Below the pieces are notes generated by a model. The model was not told the origin of the DNA. It worked only from the letters and a program-made list of their open reading frames with translations, and made no database searches. Position numbers and translations under genes: made by a program. Below, piece by piece: positions 19,621-28,800 of a DNA stretch of 64,000 bases. Origin of the DNA: Paenibacillus tuaregi. Its GTDB lineage: Bacteria; Bacillota; Bacilli; Paenibacillales; Paenibacillaceae. The stretch covers positions 329,308 to 393,307 of the forward strand of contig NZ_LT575476.1 in the NCBI RefSeq assembly GCF_900086655.1, in the 5' to 3' direction. Within the stretch, counting starts at the first letter, position 1. Each line of letters opens with the position of its first letter.

Positions 19621-20627
19621 GCTGGAGTGTCGCTTATATCGAAGGCGGGGTACAGACGTTTCTCGATCCGATTGTGAAGTCGGTTAAGTGGTCTGGGGAC
19701 AATAAGCAGGCTTCCCGGAAGCTGGTGGTGGAGATGTCCAATACCGCGGATATGCGCAGCCGTCTTCAAAGGCCCCAGAAGGGAAACGAGCTGAGGCTGA
19801 TTTTGAATGAGAAGAAGGAGCTGTTCCGGGGTGTTATTTTCTCCGACCAGATTGATGCGCAGGGGCAGATGTCACTGACGGCGTATGACGAGAACATTTA
19901 TTTGACGAAGAACAAGGACACCCGGATTTTTCGCGGGATGACAGCGTCTGCCGTGGTGAATAAGCTGTGTGGTGATTTCTCGATAGACACAGGGGAGATT
20001 AAGGATACCGGATTTGTCATTCCAAAGCTGGTGTTTCGGGACAAAACCTTGTTCGAAATGATGATCATGGCAATTAACGAGACCCGCAAACAGACAGGGG
20101 AGCAGTTCTATCTGACTTCCCGCAAAGGCAAGCTTCATCTTCTCCCCCGCAAGGAGCAGGAGGTAAAGTGGGTGCTTGAGAACGGGGTTAACATTCTGGG
20201 TGTCAGCTACTCCCAATCGATTGAGGAAATGAAGACCCAGATCAAGGTGGTTGGTGGCGACAGCAAGAAGAAGGAGCTGACAGCAAGTGCGATGGATGCC
20301 GGGCTGATTCAGCGCTTCGGCATCATGCAGCATCTGGAGAAGCCGGACCAGAGCATGACGAAATCCCAGATGGAGCAGCGGGCCAAGCAGCTTCTGGAGG
20401 ATATGGGCACCATTGACGATGAGGCCCATGTTGAATGCCTGGGCATTGATGAGGTGGTATCCGGCTCTGCGGTGTACGTTAAGGAGTCGATGACAGGGAT
20501 TCTGGGTGGGTACTATGTGTCCTCCGACGACCACTCTTTTGAGGGCGGGGTCCACAAAATGTCGCTGACGCTGTCGGCCACCGACGAGCTGCCGAAGATG
20601 GAATACAAGGAGTCTAAGGAGGTCTAG
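19617..20627 (+). CDS. xkdQ: Tail hub protein (XkdQ/YqbQ-like, gpD-type)
   Basis: 336-aa baseplate hub protein related to phage late-control gpD and T4 gp27-like proteins, forming the ring at the tube tip. The sequence starts SWSVAYIEGGVQTFLDPIVK and has the family-typical VVEMSNTADMRSR and middle DKTLFEMMIMAINETRKQTG. Coupled to the LysM gene by ATGA. Length agrees with PBSX XkdQ. No lysozyme or cell-wall hydrolase domain is fused to it. Confidence 0.88.
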   Translation: MSWSVAYIEGGVQTFLDPIVKSVKWSGDNKQASRKLVVEMSNTADMRSRLQRPQKGNELRLILNEKKELFRGVIFSDQIDAQGQMSLTAYDENIYLTKNKDTRIFRGMTASAVVNKLCGDFSIDTGEIKDTGFVIPKLVFRDKTLFEMMIMAINETRKQTGEQFYLTSRKGKLHLLPRKEQEVKWVLENGVNILGVSYSQSIEEMKTQIKVVGGDSKKKELTASAMDAGLIQRFGIMQHLEKPDQSMTKSQMEQRAKQLLEDMGTIDDEAHVECLGIDEVVSGSAVYVKESMTGILGGYYVSSDDHSFEGGVHKMSLTLSATDELPKMEYKESKEV

Positions 20628-20630
20628 CCC

Positions 20631-21116
20631 ATGGAGAGAATTGAAGGTTCAGGAGCAAGTCAGCTTGTTCAGTTAATCCGGGCGATCGGATATAACTCGG
20701 ACGTCTCCATTGAGCTGGCAACAGTCACAAATGCTCCTCCTGAACTCAGGATTAAAGTGGATCATATGAACGTGGAATTGGAAAAGGATGACCTGATCGT
20801 TGCACAGTCACTGACGAAGCACAAGCGGACGGTCAATTTGAAGAGCAGTGGAGGCATGAAGCTCTCCGCAAGCAGTCCGCCCCTGCCAGCTCCGCCTACA
20901 GGTCTGAAGGTGGGCGTTACGATGGCTCAGATGCCGCCGGGTCCGCATGATCATCTCTTGTCCTTCACCAGTCTCGAATTGAAGGATGCGGATCAGACGG
21001 TGGAGGGAGCGGAGCTTGAATTCATAGACGAACTCAAGAAGGACGACCGGGTGGTGGTTGCAGGAATTCAGCAGGGGCAGACCTATATTATTTTGGACCG
21101 GGTGGTGATGTACTGA
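20631..21116 (+). CDS. xkdR: DUF2577 baseplate-region protein (XkdR-like)
   Basis: 161-aa protein of the DUF2577/XkdR type, found between hub and DUF2634 genes in PBSX-like clusters. Visible: LVQLIRAIGYNSDVSIELAT and TNAPPELRIKVDH at the N-terminus, a central MPPGPHDH segment with clustered histidines that may sit in a spike-like tip, and a C-terminal DRVVVAGIQQGQTYIILDR block. The exact role is unknown. The start ATG at 20631 follows the hub stop by 3 bp with an AAGGAGGT site inside the hub gene; the stop overlaps the next ATG. Confidence 0.87.
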   Translation: MERIEGSGASQLVQLIRAIGYNSDVSIELATVTNAPPELRIKVDHMNVELEKDDLIVAQSLTKHKRTVNLKSSGGMKLSASSPPLPAPPTGLKVGVTMAQMPPGPHDHLLSFTSLELKDADQTVEGAELEFIDELKKDDRVVVAGIQQGQTYIILDRVVMY

Positions 21117-21529
21117 TGGCATTGTCTCCGCTAAGAAAGCAAGAGGAGCGGTTTGTTCTTGTTCAACCGGAGCCGCGGTCTTCACGGACCTATGCCCTGG
21201 ATTTCGATTCCGGAGAATTCACCGGGCATATGATTGACGGCATGGAAGCATTAAGACAATTCATCCGCAAGGCGATTATCACGGCCCGTTACCGCTATCT
21301 CATCTATAACGGCCAATACGGCTGCGAGCTCGATAGTCTGCTGGGACAGGACATATCCCAAGAACTGCTGAAGAGCGAAATTACCAGGGTGATTACAGAA
21401 GCCTTGATTTATGATGAGCGGATTGAGGCGGTAAGCCGCTTCCAGATCGTCCGCAAGGCGGATGAGCTGTATGTATCCTTTCAGGTGCAGACCCGTGATG
21501 GAATCATTGAACAGGAGGTGACAATCTAG
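21116..21529 (+). CDS. xkdS: DUF2634 baseplate protein (XkdS-like, gp25-related)
   Basis: 137-aa protein of the XkdS/DUF2634 family, which occupies the place of the T4 gp25-type wedge protein. Seen: SRTYALDFDSGEFTGHMIDG near the N-terminus and ALRQFIRKAIITARYRYLIY followed by CELDSLLGQ. gp25-like proteins form the sheath-initiator ring in the baseplate. Coupled to the DUF2577 gene through TGATG, and followed after 2 bp by the baseplate J gene. Confidence 0.88.
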   Translation: MALSPLRKQEERFVLVQPEPRSSRTYALDFDSGEFTGHMIDGMEALRQFIRKAIITARYRYLIYNGQYGCELDSLLGQDISQELLKSEITRVITEALIYDERIEAVSRFQIVRKADELYVSFQVQTRDGIIEQEVTI

Positions 21530-21531
21530 CC

Positions 21532-22593
21532 GTGTATGAGAAAGAAACCAAGGATGTAATTCTGGATCGGATGCTCGCCCAGATTCCGGACGATATTGAT
21601 AAGCGCCAGGGAGCAATCACCTATGATCTGCTCTCACCGGCAGCCATCGAGATGGCTCACGCTTACATAGAATTGGATAATGTTCTCCGTTTCGGCTTCG
21701 CCAGTCCGCAGCAGCCTTCAGAGTATCTTGAACGAAGGGCTGCGGAGCTTGGGCTTACCCGGAGACCAAGTGTCAAAGCACAAGGGACTCTGGAGTTCAG
21801 CGGGGATGATAATATTGTGATTCCTGCGGGAACGGCCGTTTCTACAGATGAAGAGCAAGCGGTTCTGTTCGTGACGACAAAGGCCGGTACAATGAAGTCT
21901 GGCAAGCTGCAGGTCCCTGCGGAGGCGGTTCTCGGCGGAAGCCGGGGCAATGTGGCTGCCCGTCAGATTAAGCTTGTACTTGGTAATCTGAGCGGAATTG
22001 TTGAGGTGACGAATAAGGAAGCCTTTGTGAACGGGGCAGATCTGGAGTCCGATGAGTCGCTGCTGGGCCGGTATCTGGATCGGGTGCGGAGACCCGCTAC
22101 CAGTGGAAATGTCTGGCACTACAGACAGTGGGCACTTGAGGTGCCAGGAGTTGGCGATGTAAGGGTGTTTCCGGTGTGGAAAGGCAATGGGACCGTAAAG
22201 CTTGCCCTGCTGTCGGATGATAAGCGGGCACCGATTCCTGATATTGTGGAGAAGGTTCGGGTTGCGGTTGAGGAACGCAGGCCGGTAGGGGCCAAGGTTA
22301 CCGTAAGTCCGGCGGAAGAAGTCAAAATTGAGGTTGCCGCCAGTCTTACCTTGCTGAGCGGCGCGTCGCTTGAGGAGGTCAAGATAAGGTTTGCGAAGGA
22401 GCTGACCGAATACTTGGCGGACTTGGCCTTCCGGGAGTCTATCATACGCCACAAGCGTGTGCTGGGACTGCTTTTGAATATCGAGTCTGTGATTGACTTT
22501 GATAGTCTGACCCTAAACGGAGTGGAAGGCAATCTGCAAATTGAGGATGACCATGTGGCTGTGCCCGGGGCGGTGAAATTCATTGTTACGTGA
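21532..22593 (+). CDS. xkdT: Baseplate J-like wedge protein (XkdT-like)
   Basis: 353-aa Baseplate J family protein (T4 gp6 type), which links baseplate wedges. N-terminal RQGAITYDLLSPAAIEMAHA and ERRAAELGLTRRP segments, a middle GTAVSTDEEQAVLFVTTKAG block, and a C-terminal wedge domain (VEERRPVGAKVTV, then RFAKELTEYL) are clear. GTG start at 21532; an AGGAGGTG lies 12 bp upstream inside the previous gene. The 3' end overlaps the next gene by about 11 bp if that gene starts at TTG 22583. Confidence 0.9.
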   Translation: MYEKETKDVILDRMLAQIPDDIDKRQGAITYDLLSPAAIEMAHAYIELDNVLRFGFASPQQPSEYLERRAAELGLTRRPSVKAQGTLEFSGDDNIVIPAGTAVSTDEEQAVLFVTTKAGTMKSGKLQVPAEAVLGGSRGNVAARQIKLVLGNLSGIVEVTNKEAFVNGADLESDESLLGRYLDRVRRPATSGNVWHYRQWALEVPGVGDVRVFPVWKGNGTVKLALLSDDKRAPIPDIVEKVRVAVEERRPVGAKVTVSPAEEVKIEVAASLTLLSGASLEEVKIRFAKELTEYLADLAFRESIIRHKRVLGLLLNIESVIDFDSLTLNGVEGNLQIEDDHVAVPGAVKFIVT

Positions 22594-23170
22594 GATGCCG
22601 AGGGAGATTAAGCAGGATATGCAGGATTACCTGCCCAAGTATTATGCCGATTCCAAGATCGTCCAGCATCTGCTTGTGCAGGAGTCGGATGAGATCATGG
22701 AGTACCACAAGAAGGTACGGGATCTGCTTAACCAGTTCTTTGTGGAGACCGCGACATGGGGATTGTCCAGATGGGAGGCCATCTGTGGAATTCCTGTGTT
22801 GGAGAGCAAGCCTGAGGATCAGCGGCGTTCATTAATTAAGTCGAAGCTGCGCGGTTCCGGTACGGTTACCGTGCCTGTAATCAAGTCTGTGGTCGATTCA
22901 TTTGAGAACGGGCAGATTGATGTGCAGGAGAATTTTGAAAAATATGAAGTTGTCATTACGTTCATCGGCACAAGAGGAATTCCGGCCAATCTGGACGATG
23001 TGAAAGCGGCGGTCCGGGAGATCGTACCCGCTCATTTGGGAATTAATTATCAATTCACCTATCTCCGGTGGGAAGAGCTGGATGAAGCCAAGCTGACTTG
23101 GGAGCAGCTTGAGGCGATGAACAAGAACTGGAACCAATTGGAGGTCTGGAAGCCTAAGAAGGGAGTGTGA
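22583..23170 (+). CDS. xkdU: YmfQ/DUF2313 tail protein (XkdU-like)
   Basis: 195-aa protein of the YmfQ (DUF2313, phage Mu gp48-like) family that connects baseplate to fibre. Characteristic parts: YLPKYYADSKIVQHLLVQES at the N-terminus, VRDLLNQFFVETATWGLSRW, and RSLIKSKLRGSGTVTVPVIK. The C-terminal repeat-like WEELDEAKLTWEQLEAMNKN probably packs against the fibre. TTG 22583 has GGTGA 6 bp upstream; ATG 22595 is an equally possible start, four codons later. The stop is one base before the fibre gene start. Confidence 0.88.
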   Translation: MLREMPREIKQDMQDYLPKYYADSKIVQHLLVQESDEIMEYHKKVRDLLNQFFVETATWGLSRWEAICGIPVLESKPEDQRRSLIKSKLRGSGTVTVPVIKSVVDSFENGQIDVQENFEKYEVVITFIGTRGIPANLDDVKAAVREIVPAHLGINYQFTYLRWEELDEAKLTWEQLEAMNKNWNQLEVWKPKKGV

Positions 23171-23171
23171 A

Positions 23172-24647
23172 ATGATGGGTAAACTGCCAAGTGGACTTAA
23201 GACGTTTGAGGCAACAGATACAGTTAGACGCATTGCACAAAATGAGAATATTGAAGCCACGGATGCCCTGTTCAGCGATACCAAGGGCCATCGCCATACC
23301 GGTAAGCCGGGCGACGCGCCCCAGATCGGCAAGGAGGGGCTGGCCGCCGGGGCGGTTACCAGTGACAAGGTAGCTGCGGGTGCAATCCTAAGTGACAAAA
23401 TCGCGAAGAACTCCATTGAACGCCAGCATCTGCGTTCGGGAGGACTGAGCTCTAATATAGCCAAGTACAAATCCGTGACGATCACCGGAGGGGAGCTTAG
23501 TGGGGTGCCCACGACGCCTTATACCTTTCAGTGGGGGAGCAAGGGGGACAATCACCTGTGGTCGATCCCCAAAGAGGCCGCTCTGCCCCAGTCTATTACC
23601 ATCTCACTGGGGAAGCTGCACAACCAGGTGGAGGGCATGTCCTTCGGCTCTTGGGTCGGCTCGGATATAAGCACCCTGCCTAAGGGCTTTAATATCGAAG
23701 TCAGCGCGGACGGGAATACATGGACACAGGTCTATACATTCAGCGGAGGAATGTATGAGCCGTTCAGCTTCATCCCGTTCACTAAAGCGATGGACGCAAC
23801 CTATGTGAAGCTGACGGTCACCGCGCATGGAAGCTCGGCGAGGACGGTGCTGTCCTGCCTGTCCGTCTACAGCAGATTTCATGGCAGCGCTGGAGAAGAC
23901 GCGCTCGAAGATATTCGGCCTTGGGGCGTGAATGCCCGCCTGCAGGGACTGAGCATTATAGCGGAGGGAAACGTAATCGACAACGGAAGCGGAGTGCTCA
24001 CGCTGGAGAAGGAGATTATCGTCATGAACGGGCCGGCGGGGACTTATTTCCGCGTCAAGGCGGGCACCTATGCGATTCCGGATTGGGGGTACCTCTATGT
24101 GGATATTCCTTATGAGCATGCCATTACCGTCCAGCCATCGGTAGGACAGTGGAAGGAAGGGCTGCGCAGCTACGATAGCAAGGACCGGCTGGTGCTGGCC
24201 CAGCGTAACGGGAACAAGACCATTTACTTGAACGCCTCAGTGCAGTCCAGACTATCCGGGGATAGTCCACAGGCGGAGAAGGTGAACGGCATCTCCTTAA
24301 GATCAGATAAGGGAAACCTTCAATTTAACGATGGATCGGGGTGGAGAGGTGTGGGAATCAAAAAAGTACAGCGAGGTACTGGATTTTTACGCAGGGACCG
24401 AAGCATACCTGATGATACTAATTACAGGGAAATTATTATAGATCCTGTTGATGTCAGTAAAGCTTTTATTAATGTGCATTTTACTGGATTCCAGTCCCGG
24501 ACTGAGCTGGGAAGCAACCGGTTAGAATACACGGTGACGGATCTTAATGCACGAATTATCGACTCGAACAAGATTGGTGTGCATTCCAGCTTAAGCTTCG
24601 AGTATGCCTACAACTTCTACTCGTGGGAGGTGATTGAATTTGCCTAA
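23172..24647 (+). CDS. Probable tail fibre / receptor-binding protein with discoidin-like domain
   Basis: 491 aa. An N-terminal attachment region (about 1-95) has a GHRHTGKPGDAPQIG motif followed by a short collagen-like or helical repeat (LAAGAVTSDK, VAAGAILSDK). About 95-240 resembles a discoidin/galactose-binding fold (YTFQWGS through ADGNTWTQVYTFSGG and VKLTVTAHGSSARTVL). The rest is beta-rich, with a C-terminal domain from about 400. Position after the YmfQ gene, where fibres lie in PBSX-like clusters, suggests target recognition. No enzymatic motif was seen. ATG 23172 follows GGGAG. The final 14 bp overlap the upstream frame of the next gene. Confidence 0.72.
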   Translation: MMGKLPSGLKTFEATDTVRRIAQNENIEATDALFSDTKGHRHTGKPGDAPQIGKEGLAAGAVTSDKVAAGAILSDKIAKNSIERQHLRSGGLSSNIAKYKSVTITGGELSGVPTTPYTFQWGSKGDNHLWSIPKEAALPQSITISLGKLHNQVEGMSFGSWVGSDISTLPKGFNIEVSADGNTWTQVYTFSGGMYEPFSFIPFTKAMDATYVKLTVTAHGSSARTVLSCLSVYSRFHGSAGEDALEDIRPWGVNARLQGLSIIAEGNVIDNGSGVLTLEKEIIVMNGPAGTYFRVKAGTYAIPDWGYLYVDIPYEHAITVQPSVGQWKEGLRSYDSKDRLVLAQRNGNKTIYLNASVQSRLSGDSPQAEKVNGISLRSDKGNLQFNDGSGWRGVGIKKVQRGTGFLRRDRSIPDDTNYREIIIDPVDVSKAFINVHFTGFQSRTELGSNRLEYTVTDLNARIIDSNKIGVHSSLSFEYAYNFYSWEVIEFA

Positions 24648-25080
24648 TTATTATGCCCAGATTGATTCGAAGGGAAGGGTAGAGGGGCTCAGCGCACTGT
24701 CCGGCGAAGTTCAGTCCGAATTCCTGGTTCCGATTGACGAGAAGCTTTACGGGAATGAGAATCTGCTGTTCACCCGTTATGTGAAGGGAGAATTCACGGG
24801 TTATTTGGCTGAACTGAAGGCGGATAAGGAGTCCATCCCGGCGGACGGCACAGAAGATCTGACTGTTCATATTACAATCCATGACTGGAATGGGGAAGTT
24901 CACCGGGATTACCAAGAGCCCATTTCGATTGAGGTGGCTGGAATCCGGCAGCAGGTACAGTCTGTTAAGGGAACAGCCGAAATTACGATCAGCAGTGAAG
25001 AGCCTGGGGAGTTCAAGGTAAGGACACTTGGGCTTGACCGTGATGCTGAACTGAAGGTGGTGATACTTGATGTCAAGTAA
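24640..25080 (+). CDS. Small Ig-like protein at the end of the tail operon
   Basis: 146 aa, not matched to a named family. It begins PNYYAQIDSKGRVEGLSALS, a segment like the start of many fibre-accessory proteins. Residues about 60-145 read like a bacterial Ig/invasin fold (LKADKESIPADGTEDLTVHI through SVKGTAEITISSEEPGEFKV). TTG 24640 is the start because GGGAGGTG lies 7 bp upstream; it overlaps the fibre gene by 8 bp. It could be a fibre tip, a decorating protein or a fibre assembly chaperone. Confidence 0.6.
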   Translation: MPNYYAQIDSKGRVEGLSALSGEVQSEFLVPIDEKLYGNENLLFTRYVKGEFTGYLAELKADKESIPADGTEDLTVHITIHDWNGEVHRDYQEPISIEVAGIRQQVQSVKGTAEITISSEEPGEFKVRTLGLDRDAELKVVILDVK

Positions 25081-25402
25081 AAAGGAGCAGCAGCTCAAGC
25101 CTGAACAGACTGAACGGACGGAGCAGACGGCTGCATCGATTTCAAGTGAGCATACCGGAAGCTCAGAGTCTGCTGCCAAGCCATCCATCCCTGGCAAGAA
25201 GCCGAGCCAGAAGAACCATTTCCATATTCCTGCAGACCCGATCAGGGTCAAAGCAGCGGAGATTCAGCTCCGCCAAGCCAAGCGGGTGCAGGGCCTTAGA
25301 GCCGAAGAGGTGTCCAACCAGGTTATCTATGAGATGCTCACTGATATTCTCGATAATCAGGCTATTCTGGATGCCAAGCTGCAGCGGCTGCTAAAAAAGT
25401 AA
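25070..25402 (+). CDS. Hypothetical protein ending the tail operon
   Basis: 110 aa. The first ~45 residues are low-complexity (Glu/Gln/Ser/Thr), and residues 50-110 are likely helical, ending TDILDNQAILDAKLQRLLKK. ATG 25070, with AAGGTGG upstream inside the previous gene, overlaps it by 11 bp; the adjacent TTG 25067 is also possible. No family recognised. Being last in a coupled operon, it probably belongs to the tail system. Confidence 0.6.
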   Translation: MSSKKEQQLKPEQTERTEQTAASISSEHTGSSESAAKPSIPGKKPSQKNHFHIPADPIRVKAAEIQLRQAKRVQGLRAEEVSNQVIYEMLTDILDNQAILDAKLQRLLKK

Positions 25403-25425
25403 AATACTATACCTTCGGGTGCGCT

Positions 25426-25453
25426 CAATGGTTCGGCCTTTGGCCAGCCATTG
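25426..25453 (+). terminator. Possible weak terminator of the tail operon
   Basis: CAATGG and CCATTG arms enclose a GGCC-TTT-GGCC stem. Only TTGTTGTGT follows, so efficiency is uncertain. It lies 24 bp after the last tail gene. Confidence 0.35.
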
Positions 25454-25534
25454 TTGTGTATCAAAAGTTGGCTAATCCTTCGCATGTTAGACTGCACTGC
25501 CTAGAGGCGGACGGGGCTATATGCAGAACGTGGT

Positions 25535-25650
25535 AGCAAACAGAGCAAACAAAGCGAACAGAGTAAACAATGCAATCAATGCAAAACAAGCAAACAATGC
25601 AAACAAGTAAACAACCAAACAATGCAAACAATGCAAACAATGTAATCAAA
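25535..25650. repeat. A/C-rich simple repeat with 9-bp CAAACAATG-like unit
   Basis: About twelve imperfect copies of a 9-bp unit (GCAAACAAT and variants). It lies between the tail operon and the convergent SNF2 gene. An imperfect inverted repeat (CAGCTCC at 25721 against GGAGCTG ending 25756) follows; it could end the SNF2 transcript but has no T run. Confidence 0.8.
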
Positions 25651-25818
25651 GGCAGGGGGCTTTGTGGCAGAGAATGCTAAGCTGGGAGAGCTGTCTCCAC
25701 AAAAGCACAGACATAGCAAACAGCTCCCCCTCTGAATTAATCGGGAGGAGGAGCTGACTCAGTTATGGGCTGCTGCTATCTAACTAAATATGCGCCTGGC
25801 ATCACGGAGAGCGAACAG

Positions 25819-28800
25819 CTAAATGTCCAAAATCTCCCGAATGTCCTGCTCCGTCAGGGAGGACAGGGATTCCTGCCCAGGCTGGATGACCTCATCGATG
25901 AGGTCTTTTTTCTTTTGCTGAAGCTCGAACATCTTTGTCTCGACCGTTCCTTCGGTCACCAGCCGGACAACCTGCACGACATTCTTCTGCCCGATCCGGT
26001 GCGCCCGGTCGGCCGCCTGCTGCTCCACAGCGGGATTCCACCATAGATCATATAGGATCACGGTGTCAGCTCCGGTCAGATTAAGGCCGGTTCCCCCGGC
26101 TTTGAGGGAGATGAGGAACAGATCGCCTTCGCCCTCATTAAAGCGGGCGCACAGCTCCACCCGTTCCTTGCCGGGAGTCTGGCCATCCAGATAAAAGTGG
26201 GGCACACCCTGATATCCAAGCTCCTTGCGGATCATGCCCAGCATCTGAGTAAATTGCGAGAAGATCAGCATCCGCTTGCCGGCGCTCCGGCACTCCTCGA
26301 TAATCTCCAGCAGCTGCTCGAATTTGGCCGAGCTTCCGGTATAACCCTCCACGAACAGGGCCGGATGGCAGCAGAGCTGGCGGAGCCGGGTCAGGCCGGC
26401 CAGAATTTTGATCCGGTGCTTCTGCAGATCCTTGTCCTTCAAGTGCTTCAAGGTCTCCTGCTGAAGCTCGGCCAGATAAGCGGCATACAGCTTCTTCTGT
26501 TCCGGCAGAAGCTCTGAGGCCTGAACGGTCTCGATCTTCTCTGGAAGCTCCCGAAGAACATCGGTCTTCAGGCGCCGGAGCAGGAATGGACGTACCCTTC
26601 TAGCAATCGTCTCGCGGGGCAGTTCCCTGAAGTCCTGACGGTTCGGGAACAGTCCCGGGAATACGGAGCTGAAGATCGACCACAGTTCTTCCAGACCATT
26701 TTCAATCGGGGTTCCTGTCAGGGCAAAACGGTATTTGGCCTGCAGCATTCTTACCGCTTGCGCCGTTAAGGTGCCGTGATTCTTGAAGGCTTGGGCCTCA
26801 TCCATGATCAAGGTGTGAAACGGCCTTGAGGCATACAGGTCTTTGTCCTGGCGAAGCAGGGGATAGGAGGTGATGACCACGTCGGCCCCAGAGGCGCTCC
26901 GGAGCAGCCTGCCGCGCTCGGTTCGGGTACCGTCCGCGATAAGGGCATGCACTTCTGGAGCGAATTTCTTAAGCTCATTGCGCCAGTTGTACACTAGGGC
27001 AGCGGGAGCCACGACCAGAACCGGCAGATCTAAATGCTCAGCTTCGTGAAGAATGGAAACAATGAAGGCGATGGCCTGAAGCGTCTTCCCGAGGCCCATA
27101 TCATCGGCCAGAACTCCGCCAAACCGGTAGTGGGCTAATGTCTTCATCCACTGGTAACCGTATTTCTGATAATCCCGTAGTACGGATTCCAGGCGTTCCG
27201 GTAGGTCGAACTCCAGATTGTCCGGATTTCTCATGTTGTCCAGCAGTTTCCGGAAGGATCTGCCGAGGACGAGTGAGCGATTCTGCTCCTGCGCATCGAG
27301 AAGATACAGTCCCCGGGCCACAGGGACGCGAACCTGAGTCCCTTCAAGATCACCAAGCCGGATGCCGACCTCATTGATCAGCCGGACGATTTCCTGGAAT
27401 TCCTCTGACTCTAAGGGCAGCAGGGACCCATTTGGCATTTTGTAATATCGGCGCTTTTCTCCAAGCGATTTCAACAGGTTGCGGATTTCCGATTCAGGAA
27501 TTCCACCCATGTCGAAGGAGAACTCCAGCCAGTCCGTCCGTTCATCAAGATCGGCACGGATTCTGGGCGGAGCACTCGGCTGAATAATTCTAACCTTGAC
27601 TGCTGAAGTGGCATAGATTTCCGCAAGCTTCTCAAGCTGGGGCATAATATGCTGAAGAAATTCATACTCCCCGTCCTCATCCTCCATGAAATAACCGCTC
27701 TCACTCCTTGCAAAAGCGCTCATCTCCATCAGCTCAAGAATTCGCCTCTCCTGTTCGCCATCGCGCATTAGAATCCGGCCCTCTGCCCTTTGGGTGCTGC
27801 CGTCATCCACGGGATTAATCATAATGTTCCCATAATGGAATTCCAGACTTGCCAACAGCTTGTCCCTGACCCGGTCAAGGAACAGCTTGGCTTTAAGCGG
27901 AGTCCTCAGGATCTGGCCGGACACCGCCTCAGCAATGTGGACCTCACCCAGCTTCATCAGCCCCGGAACGACCCTCTCCATAAAAGGCTCCATCTGCTGG
28001 GGCGAGATCCGAATTTGTGGATCACGTGAACTATCCAGCATGTTCTTCAGCTCAATTAGCCGCTTGCACTGGGCCGCCGGCAGCTTCAGCAGCCTGCCTT
28101 CCGTCAGGACAAGTTCATAAGCGTCCAATATAGTTAGTTCATCCAGGCCCTGTATGTCCAATTGATAGCCATCATCCGGTGATTTATCGAATTCGAACCG
28201 GATAGGCACTGCTTCAGCCGACAGGCTCAGTCCATCATATGTCCGGTCATTTTGCATGAATTTAATTGTAGGGACCAAGGCAAGATGTGGAAGCAGTGGT
28301 TCCCAGAAGGAGGGGGGAACAGGAAGGAGACGTTCTCCTCCGGATTTACCTCCATAAGTGCCGCTGCTGTTTAGAGTATCCCGGTAGATTTGCTCATGCT
28401 GGTGAATCTGGATCAGCTGACGGATCACTGCATCGTCCTCTGGCTTAAAGCTGTGGAGCTCGGGCACATAACTGAAATGCTTGGTGAACATCATCGACTC
28501 TCTGCGTTCAATCCGGCCAAGGAAATCGCGGATTTTCTGGACGATATAGAGCCTTTTGCCGGTGCCAACCTTGATCTCAAGACCAAGCATCATTTTATTG
28601 TAGCTGTACGAAAAAGGTCTGCAGATGAACTCCACCTGAAGCTGCTCTCTTGTATCGAACAGATTTCGTGTCCCGCTAGGCCGCCGGGGCTTGTCTCGGA
28701 ACAGCCCGAGCAGCTCGCCGGCCAATTGGGTGTCCGGCTCGGAACTTGCCCGGGTACTCCAGCTTCTCTCCATGCCCTCGAAGTGGAACACGCGCTGTCT

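Noticed and set aside
13834-25402. Complete prophage or extracellular injection system
   Set aside because: No capsid, terminase, integrase or lysis genes for a prophage, and no AAA+ ATPase typical of eCIS loci.
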